This document shows positions 45,170-52,716 of a stretch of 64,000 nt of DNA, piece by piece. Under the pieces are notes generated by a model. That model ran no database searches, was not told the origin of the DNA, and worked only from the letters and a program-made list of their open reading frames with translations. The position numbers and the translations under genes were made by a program. Positions within the stretch are counted from its first letter, which is position 1. The number at the start of each line of letters is the position of its first letter. The DNA comes from Streptomyces sp. BK239 (lineage in GTDB: Bacteria > Actinomycetota > Actinomycetes > Streptomycetales > Streptomycetaceae), in the NCBI RefSeq assembly GCF_004217285.1, contig NZ_SHKS01000011.1, positions 62,001-126,000 of the forward strand, given 5' to 3'.

Positions 45170-46993
45170 ATGACTGAGTATGGCCGGGGCCCTGGCTCCG
45201 AACCGTGGCATCCCGAGGACCCGTTGTACGGGGACGGCGGATGGGAAGGGCAGCAGGCCCACGCCGGTCATCAGCCTGCCTACGGCGGCCAGCCGCAGCA
45301 CTACCCGCAGCAGCCGCAGCAGCCGGGATACGGCGACTGGGGCGACGGACAGGCGCAGCAGTACGACCCGCATACGTACGGTCAGCAGCACCAGCAGTCC
45401 TACGACCCGCAGCACTACGCCGGTCAGGGCCAGCCGCAGTACCCCGAGCCTGGCCAATACCCGGACCAGAACCAGCAGTTCGCCCAGCAGGGCGGACCGC
45501 AGGCGTACCAGGAGGGCGGCTGGGACGGCACCGGCACGCACGCGCACGTGCCGTACGCGGCCGACCCAGGGGACCCGTACGGCCAGCAGGCAACCGCTTA
45601 CGGCGCCGAGCAGCCCGATCTCTACGGCACGCCGGACGCCTATCCGCCGCCGGAGCCGCCCGCACGCCGGCGCGCCGAGCCCGGCCCCGAGGAGCAGTCG
45701 GAGTTCGCCTCAGGTCCGCAGGAGGACGAGCACCCCTTCTTCGCGGGCGACGGGCCCGAGGCGGCGCAGACGGCCGACAGGCCCGGCCGCGGCGCGCAGG
45801 GCGACCCGGGCGGCGACGCCGAGGACGACGAGGACGAGCCGGGCGACCGGGGCGGGCGCGGGCGGGGCCGCGGCGGTGCGGCGGGCAAGGGCAGGGATCC
45901 CCAGGGCAAGAAGCGCCGCAACGGATTCGCCTGCCTGTTCGTCGTGCTCGTCTTCGGCGGCGGCATCGGCGGGGTCGGCTACTTCGGCTACCAGTTCTAC
46001 CAGAATCGTTACGGCACGGCCCCGGACTACGCGGGCGAGGGCACCGGCCAGACCGTGAGCATCGAGATCCCCAAGGGCGCGGGCGGCGCCGACATCGGCC
46101 GCCGGCTGAAGGACGCGGGCGTCGTCAAGAGCGTGGACGCGTTCGTCTCCGCGATGACGCAGAATCCCGACGGCGGGAACATCCAGGCCGGCGCGTACAT
46201 CCTGAAGAAGCAGATGTCCGCGAAGAGCGCCGTGGAAATGATGCTCGACCCGAAGAGCCAGGCCAATATGATCGTCGCGCCCGGCCAGCGAAACATCCAG
46301 ATCTACAAGGTGATCGACCAGAAACTCGGTCTCGCCTCCGGCACCACGCGAAACGTGGCGGAGAAGGAGTACAAGAATCTGGGGCTGCCCGAGTGGGCGA
46401 ACAGCGACAAGGACATCAAGGACCCGCTGGAGGGCTTCCTCTGCCCGGGCACCTATGCCGCGGCGAAGGGCATGAAGCCCGCGGTGGTGCTCAAGGAGAT
46501 GATCCGCCGGGCCGACGCCGCCTACGGCAAGTTCGACCTCCAGGCCAAGGCCGCGGCGCTCGACCTGGAGAGCCCGCTGCAGGTCATCACGGTCGCCAGC
46601 CTCGTCCAGGCCGAGGGCAAGACCGACGAAGACTTCCGCAAGATGGCCGAGGTCGTATACAACCGCCTCAAGCCCACGAACACCGAGACCAACCAGAAGC
46701 TGCAGTTCGACTCGACCTTCAACTACCTGAAGAACGAGAGCAACATCCACATCAGCGAGTCCGAGATCAACAGTAACCAGGACGCGTACAACACGTACAC
46801 GCAGCGGGGCCTGCCGCCGGGACCGATCGGCAATCCGGGGGCGGACGCACTCGCGGCGACGCTGAATCCGACGAGCGACGGCTGGATCTACTTCGTGGCC
46901 ACCGACGGCCAGAACAAAACCGAATTCGCAAAGACCTACGCGGAATTCGAGCGGCTGAAGGACAAGTTCAACGAAAGCGCCAAGAAGAACTGA
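45170..46993 (+). CDS. mltG: Endolytic transglycosylase MltG
   Basis: MltG (607 residues) cuts nascent peptidoglycan strands near the membrane and sets their length. Residues 1-250 form a long cytoplasmic tail, first Gln/Tyr/Pro/Gly-rich (to about 150) and then acidic and Arg/Gly-rich. One membrane helix follows (about 250-272, ACLFVVLVFGGGIGGVGYFG). Outside are a LysM-like part and the YceG domain with the catalytic Glu482 in LVQAEGKTDEDF and the LPPGPIGNPG loop. E. coli MltG lacks such a tail. aroE starts four bases after it. Confidence 0.93.
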   Translation: MTEYGRGPGSEPWHPEDPLYGDGGWEGQQAHAGHQPAYGGQPQHYPQQPQQPGYGDWGDGQAQQYDPHTYGQQHQQSYDPQHYAGQGQPQYPEPGQYPDQNQQFAQQGGPQAYQEGGWDGTGTHAHVPYAADPGDPYGQQATAYGAEQPDLYGTPDAYPPPEPPARRRAEPGPEEQSEFASGPQEDEHPFFAGDGPEAAQTADRPGRGAQGDPGGDAEDDEDEPGDRGGRGRGRGGAAGKGRDPQGKKRRNGFACLFVVLVFGGGIGGVGYFGYQFYQNRYGTAPDYAGEGTGQTVSIEIPKGAGGADIGRRLKDAGVVKSVDAFVSAMTQNPDGGNIQAGAYILKKQMSAKSAVEMMLDPKSQANMIVAPGQRNIQIYKVIDQKLGLASGTTRNVAEKEYKNLGLPEWANSDKDIKDPLEGFLCPGTYAAAKGMKPAVVLKEMIRRADAAYGKFDLQAKAAALDLESPLQVITVASLVQAEGKTDEDFRKMAEVVYNRLKPTNTETNQKLQFDSTFNYLKNESNIHISESEINSNQDAYNTYTQRGLPPGPIGNPGADALAATLNPTSDGWIYFVATDGQNKTEFAKTYAEFERLKDKFNESAKKN

Positions 46994-46997
46994 GGCC

Positions 46998-47849
46998 ATG
47001 AGCGAGACAGCCACGACGCAGCACGCCCGCCGGCACCGGGCCGCGGTGCTGGGCAGCCCCATCGCCCACTCCCTGTCCCCGGTGCTGCACCGCGCCGCCT
47101 ACCGGGCGCTGGAGCTCACGGACTGGACGTACGAGCGCTTCGAGGTCGACGAGGCGGCGCTGCCCGCCTTCGTCGACGGGCTCGGCGCCGAGTGGGCGGG
47201 GCTGTCGCTGACCATGCCGCTCAAGCGGGCGGTCATCCCGCTGCTCGACGAGGTGAGCGAGACCGCGGCCGCCGTCGAGGCGGTCAACACCCTGGTGTTC
47301 ACCGAGGACGGCCGCCGTGTCGGCGACAACACCGACATCCCCGGCATGGTCGCCGCGCTGCGCGAGCACGGTGTCGAGCAGGTCGACTCGGCCGCGGTCC
47401 TCGGCGCCGGCGCCACCGCCTCCTCCGCGCTGGCCGCCCTGTCCCGTGTCTGCTCCGGCGAGGTCGTCGCCTATGTGCGCAGCGAGGCCCGGGCCGCCGA
47501 GATGCGCGAGTGGGGCGAGCGCCTCGATGTCGAGGTCCGTACCGCCGACTGGGCGGACGCGGCCGAGGCGCTCGCCTTCCCGCTCGTCGTCGCCACCACC
47601 CCGGCGGGGGCGGCGGACGCGCTCGCCGCCTCGGTGCCGGAGCGGCCCGCCACCCTGTTCGACGTGCTGTACGAGCCGTGGCCCACCGAACTGGCCGCCC
47701 GCTGGTCGATGTTCGGCGGCGCGGTCGTCAGCGGGCTGGACCTGCTCGTGCATCAGGCGGTGCTCCAGGTGGAGCAGATGACCGGGCGGGCGCCGGCTCC
47801 CCTGGACGCGATGCGAAAAGCGGGGGAGCAGGCGCTCTCCACCCGCTAG
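46998..47849 (+). CDS. aroE: Shikimate dehydrogenase
   Basis: This enzyme of 283 residues reduces 3-dehydroshikimate to shikimate with NADPH. The substrate site is AVLGSPIAHSLSPVLHRAAY, and the catalytic Lys and Asp are in LTMPLKRAVIP and VGDNTDIPGM. The nucleotide loop GAGATASSAL (near residue 136) replaces the usual GAGGA. It heads the aromatic amino acid group completed by aroC, aroK and aroB a few hundred bases on. Confidence 0.93.
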   Translation: MSETATTQHARRHRAAVLGSPIAHSLSPVLHRAAYRALELTDWTYERFEVDEAALPAFVDGLGAEWAGLSLTMPLKRAVIPLLDEVSETAAAVEAVNTLVFTEDGRRVGDNTDIPGMVAALREHGVEQVDSAAVLGAGATASSALAALSRVCSGEVVAYVRSEARAAEMREWGERLDVEVRTADWADAAEALAFPLVVATTPAGAADALAASVPERPATLFDVLYEPWPTELAARWSMFGGAVVSGLDLLVHQAVLQVEQMTGRAPAPLDAMRKAGEQALSTR

Positions 47850-47901
47850 GATCCGCTGAGTTCCGCAGGGGGCGGAGTACGGCCTAGGGGGAGTCAGGTA
47901 C

Positions 47902-48381
47902 ATGACGAACGTGTCCAACGGGGTGCCGCTGGCGTCCGGCAAGAGCGAGATCTTCGAGTTCTTCCTGCGGTTCCTGCCCGAGTGGGCGCAGATCACCGTG
48001 ATCGGACTCATCCTGCTCCTCGTGGTCGCCTCGTGGATCCTGAAGCTGAAGCGCAAGATCGACCACCGGCGCGCGGTGCGGTCCGGCGTCGCCGCGCACG
48101 TCGCCGCCCAGCAGGGGCAGCGCCGGGGCGCGGACTACCTGGGCGCGTACGCCCCGCAGAACCAGCAGGCCCAGCAGAACCAGGCGGGCCCCGCCCCGCA
48201 GCCGGCGGCCGCGAACGGCCCGAGCGGCGCGGACTTCCTCGGCGCGTACGCCCCGCAGAACCAGCAGGCCCAGCGGAACCAGGCGGCCCCCGCCCCGCAG
48301 CCCGCTTCCGCGAACGGCCCGAGCGGCGCGGACTTCCTCGGCGCGTACGCCCCGCAGAACCGGCGCGACGACGCGCGGTGA
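47902..48381 (+). CDS. Small single-pass membrane protein with 33-residue repeats
   Basis: This is a 159-residue protein that I do not recognise. The N-terminal 28 residues are followed by one membrane helix (about 30-50, ITVIGLILLLVVASWIL) and a basic stretch. The C-terminal half is two and a third copies of a 33-residue repeat starting GADFLGAYAPQNQQAQ and rich in Gln, Ala, Pro and Asn. It lies between aroE and aroC on the same strand. Confidence 0.8.
   Translation: MTNVSNGVPLASGKSEIFEFFLRFLPEWAQITVIGLILLLVVASWILKLKRKIDHRRAVRSGVAAHVAAQQGQRRGADYLGAYAPQNQQAQQNQAGPAPQPAAANGPSGADFLGAYAPQNQQAQRNQAAPAPQPASANGPSGADFLGAYAPQNRRDDAR
48127..48363 (+). repeat. 99-base tandem repeat in the small membrane protein
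   Basis: Unit 1 spans 48127-48225, unit 2 spans 48226-48324 and a partial unit 3 runs from 48325 to about 48363. The units encode GADYLGAY or GADFLGAY, then APQN and an Asn/Gln/Pro/Ala linker. They differ at only a few bases, so copy number may vary between strains. Confidence 0.9.
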
Positions 48382-48395
48382 CCCCGGCGCGTCCA

Positions 48396-48425
48396 GGCCG
48401 CCGTCCGCCTGATGGACCGGCGGCC
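48396..48425 (+). terminator. Possible terminator before aroC
   Basis: GGCCGCCG (48396-48403) pairs with CGGCGGCC (48418-48425) across a 14-base loop. A second perfect hairpin, CGTACGCG (48496-48503) with CGCGTACG (48510-48517), lies nearer the aroC start and may be part of its leader. Confidence 0.4.
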
Positions 48426-48553
48426 GGGACGGGGCCGGGGACGTGGGAGGATCGTAGGTGGCGGACCAGGGTCGCGCACCCGGTCCCGCCGTTGCCGTAC
48501 GCGAGGACCCGCGTACGCAGGGCAGTACCAGGCGCGAGCACTGAGGAGCACCG

Positions 48554-49738
48554 TTGAGCAGGTTGCGCTGGCTGACCGCGGGGGAGTCCCACGGTCCCGC
48601 ACTCGTGGCGACGCTGGAGGGTCTTCCCGCCGGCGTGCCGATCACCACGGAGATGGTCGCCGACCATCTGGCGAGGCGCCGGCTCGGCTATGGGCGCGGT
48701 GCGCGGATGAAGTTCGAGCAGGACGAGATCACCTTCCTCGGCGGCGTCCGGCACGGACTCTCCCTCGGCTCCCCGATCGCGATCATGGTGGGCAACACCG
48801 AGTGGCCCAAGTGGGAGCAGGTCATGGCGGCCGACCCGGTCGACCCCGAGGTGCTCGCCGGACTCGCCCGCAACGCGCCGCTGACCCGCCCCCGCCCCGG
48901 CCACGCCGACCTGGCCGGCATGCAGAAGTACGGCTTCGACGAGGCCCGCCCGATCCTGGAGCGCGCCTCCGCGCGCGAGACCGCCGCCCGCGTCGCCCTG
49001 GGCGCCGTCGCCCGGTCGTACCTGAAGGAGACGGCCGGCATCGAGATCGTCTCCCACGTCGTCGAGCTGGCCGCGGCCAAGGCGCCCTACGGCGTCTACC
49101 CGACCCCCGCCGACGTCGAGAGGCTCGACGCCGACCCCGTGCGCTGCCTGGACGCCGACGCCTCGAAGGCGATGGTCGCGGAGATCGACCAGGCCCACAA
49201 GGACGGCGACACCCTCGGCGGCGTCGTCGAGGTCCTCGCCTACGACGTGCCCGTGGGCCTCGGCTCGCACGTGCACTGGGACCGCAGGCTCGACGCCCGG
49301 CTCGCCGCCGCGCTCATGGGCATCCAGGCCATCAAGGGCGTCGAGGTCGGCGACGGCTTCGACCTCGCGCGCGTGCCCGGTTCGAAGGCCCACGACGAGA
49401 TCGTCACCACGGACGAGGGCATCAAGCGCGCCACCGGCCGCTCCGGCGGCACCGAGGGCGGCCTGACCACCGGCGAGCTGCTGCGGGTGCGCGCCGCGAT
49501 GAAGCCCATCGCCACCGTGCCGCGGGCCCTGCGGACCGTCGACGTGTCCACCGGCGAGGCCTCCCAGGCCCACCACCAGCGCTCCGACGTGTGCGCGGTG
49601 CCGGCCGCCGGCATCGTCGCCGAGGCCATGGTCGCGCTGGTCCTCGCGGACGCCGTCGCCGAGAAGTTCGGCGGCGACAGCGTGCCCGAGACCCGCCGCA
49701 ACGTGCGCTCGTACCTCGACAACCTGCACATCCGATGA
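48554..49738 (+). CDS. aroC: Chorismate synthase
   Basis: This enzyme of 394 residues makes chorismate from EPSP using reduced FMN. The family signatures are present: LTAGESHGPALVATLEGLPAG at the N-terminus, then RPGHADLAGMQKYGF and RASARETAARVALGA. The third signature, RSDVCAVPAAGIVAEAMVAL, is near the end. It starts with TTG 48554, supported by GAGGAG about eight bases upstream. The stop overlaps the aroK start (ATGA). Confidence 0.96.
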   Translation: MSRLRWLTAGESHGPALVATLEGLPAGVPITTEMVADHLARRRLGYGRGARMKFEQDEITFLGGVRHGLSLGSPIAIMVGNTEWPKWEQVMAADPVDPEVLAGLARNAPLTRPRPGHADLAGMQKYGFDEARPILERASARETAARVALGAVARSYLKETAGIEIVSHVVELAAAKAPYGVYPTPADVERLDADPVRCLDADASKAMVAEIDQAHKDGDTLGGVVEVLAYDVPVGLGSHVHWDRRLDARLAAALMGIQAIKGVEVGDGFDLARVPGSKAHDEIVTTDEGIKRATGRSGGTEGGLTTGELLRVRAAMKPIATVPRALRTVDVSTGEASQAHHQRSDVCAVPAAGIVAEAMVALVLADAVAEKFGGDSVPETRRNVRSYLDNLHIR

Positions 49739-51381
49739 GCGGGCCGCTGGTCGTCCTGGTCGGGCCGATGGGCGTCGGCAAGTCCACCGTCGGGCGGATG
49801 CTCGCCGAACGGCTCGGGGCCGGCTACCGGGACACCGACGCCGACATCGTCGCGGAGCAGGGCCGCGCCATCGCCGACATCTTCGTCGAGGAGGGCGAGG
49901 CCGCCTTCCGTGCCGCCGAGAAGCGGGCCGTGCGCCGCGCCCTCGCCGAGCACGACGGAGTCCTCTCGCTCGGCGGCGGCGCGATCCTCGACGAGGACAC
50001 GCGCGGCCTGCTGGCCGGGCGGCGCGTGCTGTACCTGTCGATGGACGTCGAGGAGGCCGTCAAGCGCACCGGCCTCAACACGGCCCGCCCGCTGCTCGCC
50101 GTCAACCCGCGCAAGCAGTGGCGCGAGCTGATGGACGCACGGCGGCACCTGTACGAGGAGGTCGCCACGGCCGTCCTGCCGACAGACGGCCGCACCCCCG
50201 AAGAGGTCACGCAAGCCGCCCTGGACACACTGGAGTTGAAGACTGCATCTCCCGGGGGACAACCCCCGGACCCCCGGCCGGAGGAAGTCATGGCTCAGCA
50301 GGTGACGAGGATCAGGGTAGGCGGCAGCGCGGGCTCCGAGGCGTACGACGTCCTCGTCGGCCGTCAACTGCTCGGCGAACTCGCCGCGCTGATCGGCGAG
50401 AAGGCCAGGCGGGTCGCCGTCATCCACCCCGAGGCCCTCGCCGAGACCGGTGACGCGCTCCGCGCCGATCTGGCCGAGCAGGGCTACGAGGCCGTCGCCA
50501 TCCAGGTGCCCAACGCCGAGGAGGCCAAGACCGCCGAGGTCGCCGCCTACTGCTGGAAGGCCCTCGGCCAGTCCGGGTTCACCCGCACCGACGTCGTCGT
50601 GGGCGTCGGCGGCGGCGCCACCACCGACCTCGCCGGGTTCGTCGCCGCGACCTGGCTGCGCGGGGTGCGCTGGATCGCCGTCCCGACCACCGTGCTCGCC
50701 ATGGTCGACGCGGCCGTCGGCGGCAAGACCGGCATCAACACCGCGGAGGGCAAGAACCTCGTCGGCGCCTTCCATCCGCCGGCCGGCGTCCTGTGCGACC
50801 TGGCCGCGCTGGACTCCCTCCCGGTCAACGACTACGTCTCCGGGCTCGCGGAGGTCATCAAGGCCGGCTTCATCGCCGACCCGGTGATCCTCGACCTCGT
50901 CGAGTCGGACCCCGAGGCCGCCCGCACCCCGGCCGGCCCGCACACCGCCGAGCTGATCGAACGCTCCATCAGGGTCAAGGCGGAGGTCGTCTCCTCCGAC
51001 CTGAAGGAGTCGGGCCTGCGGGAGATCCTCAACTACGGGCACACGCTCGGCCACGCCATCGAGAAGAACGAGCGCTACAAGTGGCGGCACGGCGCGGCCG
51101 TCTCCGTCGGCATGCACTTCGCCGCCGAACTGGGCCGTCTCGCGGGCCGGTTGGACGACGCCACGGCGGACCGGCACCGCAGGGTGCTGGAGTCGGTGGG
51201 CCTCCCGCTGCACTACCGGTACGACCAGTGGCCGAAGTTGCTGGAGGCGATGAAGGTCGACAAGAAGTCGCGCGGCAACCTGCTGCGGTTCATCGTCCTC
51301 GACGGCCTCGCCAAGCCGACCGTCCTGGAGGGCCCCGACCCGGCGATCCTCCTCGCCGCCTACGGCGAAGTGGGCGAGTAG
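49735..51381 (+). CDS. aroK: Shikimate kinase AroK, reading on without a stop into AroB
   Basis: Residues 1-172 form a full shikimate kinase: Walker A GPMGVGKSTVG (10-20), the shikimate Asp in DTDAD (33-37), the LGGGA loop (79-83) and the lid Arg in NTARPL. It phosphorylates shikimate with ATP. The family normally ends near residue 170. Here no stop codon follows: a Pro/Gly linker (residues 171-185, bases 50245-50289) leads in frame to the aroB ATG. The open frame is 548 residues. Either a fused AroK-AroB protein is made, or aroB is also begun internally. A short palindrome CCGGGGG-ACAA-CCCCCGG lies in the linker DNA. Confidence 0.85.
   Translation: MSGPLVVLVGPMGVGKSTVGRMLAERLGAGYRDTDADIVAEQGRAIADIFVEEGEAAFRAAEKRAVRRALAEHDGVLSLGGGAILDEDTRGLLAGRRVLYLSMDVEEAVKRTGLNTARPLLAVNPRKQWRELMDARRHLYEEVATAVLPTDGRTPEEVTQAALDTLELKTASPGGQPPDPRPEEVMAQQVTRIRVGGSAGSEAYDVLVGRQLLGELAALIGEKARRVAVIHPEALAETGDALRADLAEQGYEAVAIQVPNAEEAKTAEVAAYCWKALGQSGFTRTDVVVGVGGGATTDLAGFVAATWLRGVRWIAVPTTVLAMVDAAVGGKTGINTAEGKNLVGAFHPPAGVLCDLAALDSLPVNDYVSGLAEVIKAGFIADPVILDLVESDPEAARTPAGPHTAELIERSIRVKAEVVSSDLKESGLREILNYGHTLGHAIEKNERYKWRHGAAVSVGMHFAAELGRLAGRLDDATADRHRRVLESVGLPLHYRYDQWPKLLEAMKVDKKSRGNLLRFIVLDGLAKPTVLEGPDPAILLAAYGEVGE
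50290..51381 (+). CDS. aroB: 3-Dehydroquinate synthase AroB (in frame with aroK)
   Basis: AroB (363 residues from ATG 50290) turns DAHP into 3-dehydroquinate with NAD and a divalent metal. The NAD-binding GVGGGATTDLAGFVAATWLRG and the metal ligands around GLAEVIKAGF and NYGHTLGHAIE are intact, so the enzyme should be active. GGAGG (50280-50284) lies five bases before this ATG, so internal initiation is credible even though the aroK frame runs straight into it. Two strong hairpins follow the stop. Confidence 0.93.
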   Translation: MAQQVTRIRVGGSAGSEAYDVLVGRQLLGELAALIGEKARRVAVIHPEALAETGDALRADLAEQGYEAVAIQVPNAEEAKTAEVAAYCWKALGQSGFTRTDVVVGVGGGATTDLAGFVAATWLRGVRWIAVPTTVLAMVDAAVGGKTGINTAEGKNLVGAFHPPAGVLCDLAALDSLPVNDYVSGLAEVIKAGFIADPVILDLVESDPEAARTPAGPHTAELIERSIRVKAEVVSSDLKESGLREILNYGHTLGHAIEKNERYKWRHGAAVSVGMHFAAELGRLAGRLDDATADRHRRVLESVGLPLHYRYDQWPKLLEAMKVDKKSRGNLLRFIVLDGLAKPTVLEGPDPAILLAAYGEVGE

Positions 51382-51394
51382 TCCCGGCGATCCC

Positions 51395-51456
51395 CTCAAG
51401 GGGTCCTTTCAGTGTGCCCGTCCGGGTCGGACACTCATGGTGAAAGGACCCCTGAG
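51395..51456 (+). terminator. Long stem-loop after aroB
   Basis: AGGGGTCCTTTCA (51399-51411) pairs perfectly with TGAAAGGACCCCT (51441-51453), extended by CTC and GAG outside a bulged A. The 29-base loop itself contains a partial GTGT/ACAC stem. It begins 14 bases past the stop. Confidence 0.7.
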
Positions 51457-51487
51457 CCCGACTCGCTTTTCCCGACGGGCACTTCTG

Positions 51488-51527
51488 ACCGCCCCCGGCC
51501 GTTCACCAAACGACGGCCGGGGGCGGT
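51488..51527 (+). terminator. Second, 15-bp perfect hairpin after aroB
   Basis: ACCGCCCCCGGCCGT (51488-51502) pairs without mismatch with ACGGCCGGGGGCGGT (51513-51527) around a 10-base loop. Together with the previous stem it fills most of the gap before the P-loop gene. Confidence 0.65.
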
Positions 51528-51618
51528 ACCGTTCGGAGCGACGCGGGGGTTCCGCGCCCCCGAGGGGGCCTCGCCCCACGCCAGCGCCCATTGCCTGTAC
51601 GAGACGGAGTGGCACCGG

Positions 51619-52644
51619 ATGCAGCACGCAGTGGGTTCTCCGCTGCCGCCGCCCCACCAGCCGGGGCACGGACCGGCCCCCACCTGGCCCCCACCCACGC
51701 CGCCCCCACCGGCCGCCCCGCCCGTCGACGGACACCAGCCGGGTGCGACCGGATCCCAGCCCGGCGCCTTCGCGTCGCCGCCGGCTCCGGCAGGCCCCGG
51801 GTTCGCCGGGGGACCTGCCTTCGGGGGCGCCCCCTCCGTGGCGCAGGCCTCCGTGCCGCCGATGCCTCAGCCGCAGCCCTCCGTGCCGCCGGTGCCGCAC
51901 ACGCCCGTGCCGTACACGCCCATGCCCCAGGCGCCCGCGCCGCAGCCGGCTCCCGCGCAGCCGCCCGCGCCGCCGCCCGCGGCCGTCGCCCAGGGCGGCG
52001 ACGTCACCGGGCATGTGCCCCTGCCGCCGGGCGGGCCCGTGCCCATGCCCAGCGTGCCGCCCGCCGCCTGTGCCCCCGACCCGGCGGCGACCACCCTCGC
52101 GGTGCTGCTCATCGGGCCCGCCGGGGCGGGGAAGACCAGCGTCGCCAAGTACTGGGCGGACCACCGCCGGGTGCCCACCGCCCACATCAGCCTCGACGAC
52201 GTCCGTGAATGGGTCCGCTCGGGCTTCGCCGACCCCCAGTCGGGCTGGAACGACCACTCCGAGGCCCAGTACCGCCTGGCCCGCCGCACCTGCGGCTTCG
52301 CCGCGCGCAACTTCCTCGCCAACGGGATCTCCTGCGTTCTCGACGACGCGATCTTCCCCGACCGCCCCGCCGTCGGCCTCGGCGGCTGGAAGCGGCACGT
52401 CGGTCCCGGGCTGCTGCCGGTCGTCCTCCTCCCCGGCCTGGAGGTGGTCCTGGAGCGCAACGCCGAACGCTCCGGCAACCGCCGCCTCACCGACGAGGAG
52501 GTGGCCCGCATCCACGGCCGGATGGCCGGCTGGTACGGCTCCGGCCTGCCGATCATCGACAACTCCCAGCTCGACGTGCCCACCACGGCGAGGGTCCTGG
52601 ACGAGGTGCTGGCGAGGGCGATCGCCAGCCCTCCGAAGTGGTAG
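51619..52644 (+). CDS. P-loop ATPase/kinase-like protein with proline-rich N-terminus
   Basis: This is a 341-residue protein. Residues 1-150 are an extreme Pro/Gln/Ala-rich region and should be disordered. The rest is a compact P-loop domain of the AAA_33/zeta-toxin kind: Walker A GPAGAGKTSVAKYW (near 168-176), ISLDDVREWVRSG and a basic lid (ERNAERSGNRRL). Such proteins phosphorylate small molecules or tRNA; the substrate here is unknown. ATG 51619 has GGAG about nine bases upstream. A longer frame to the left would run through both hairpins and is rejected. Confidence 0.78.
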   Translation: MQHAVGSPLPPPHQPGHGPAPTWPPPTPPPPAAPPVDGHQPGATGSQPGAFASPPAPAGPGFAGGPAFGGAPSVAQASVPPMPQPQPSVPPVPHTPVPYTPMPQAPAPQPAPAQPPAPPPAAVAQGGDVTGHVPLPPGGPVPMPSVPPAACAPDPAATTLAVLLIGPAGAGKTSVAKYWADHRRVPTAHISLDDVREWVRSGFADPQSGWNDHSEAQYRLARRTCGFAARNFLANGISCVLDDAIFPDRPAVGLGGWKRHVGPGLLPVVLLPGLEVVLERNAERSGNRRLTDEEVARIHGRMAGWYGSGLPIIDNSQLDVPTTARVLDEVLARAIASPPKW

Positions 52645-52703
52645 GCCGCTGACGCCGGTCCCCGCTCGGCGCAGCCCGACCGGCGGTTTCCGGCCACCGC
52701 TCC

Positions 52704-52716
52704 TAGGCTCGACACA
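52704..52716 (+). promoter_or_regulatory. -10 element giving a leaderless mRNA for the M24 gene
   Basis: TAGGCT (52704-52709) is followed by six bases and the ATG at 52716, with no ribosome site between. The -35 region is weak. Confidence 0.4.

Noticed and set aside
48127..48363. CRISPR-like direct repeats
   Set aside because: The repeats are 99 bases long, adjacent without unique spacers, and encode a clean protein repeat.
51412..51618. A longer N-terminus for the P-loop kinase-like protein
   Set aside because: The frame stays open, but it would run through two strong hairpins and lacks a ribosome site; ATG 51619 has one.
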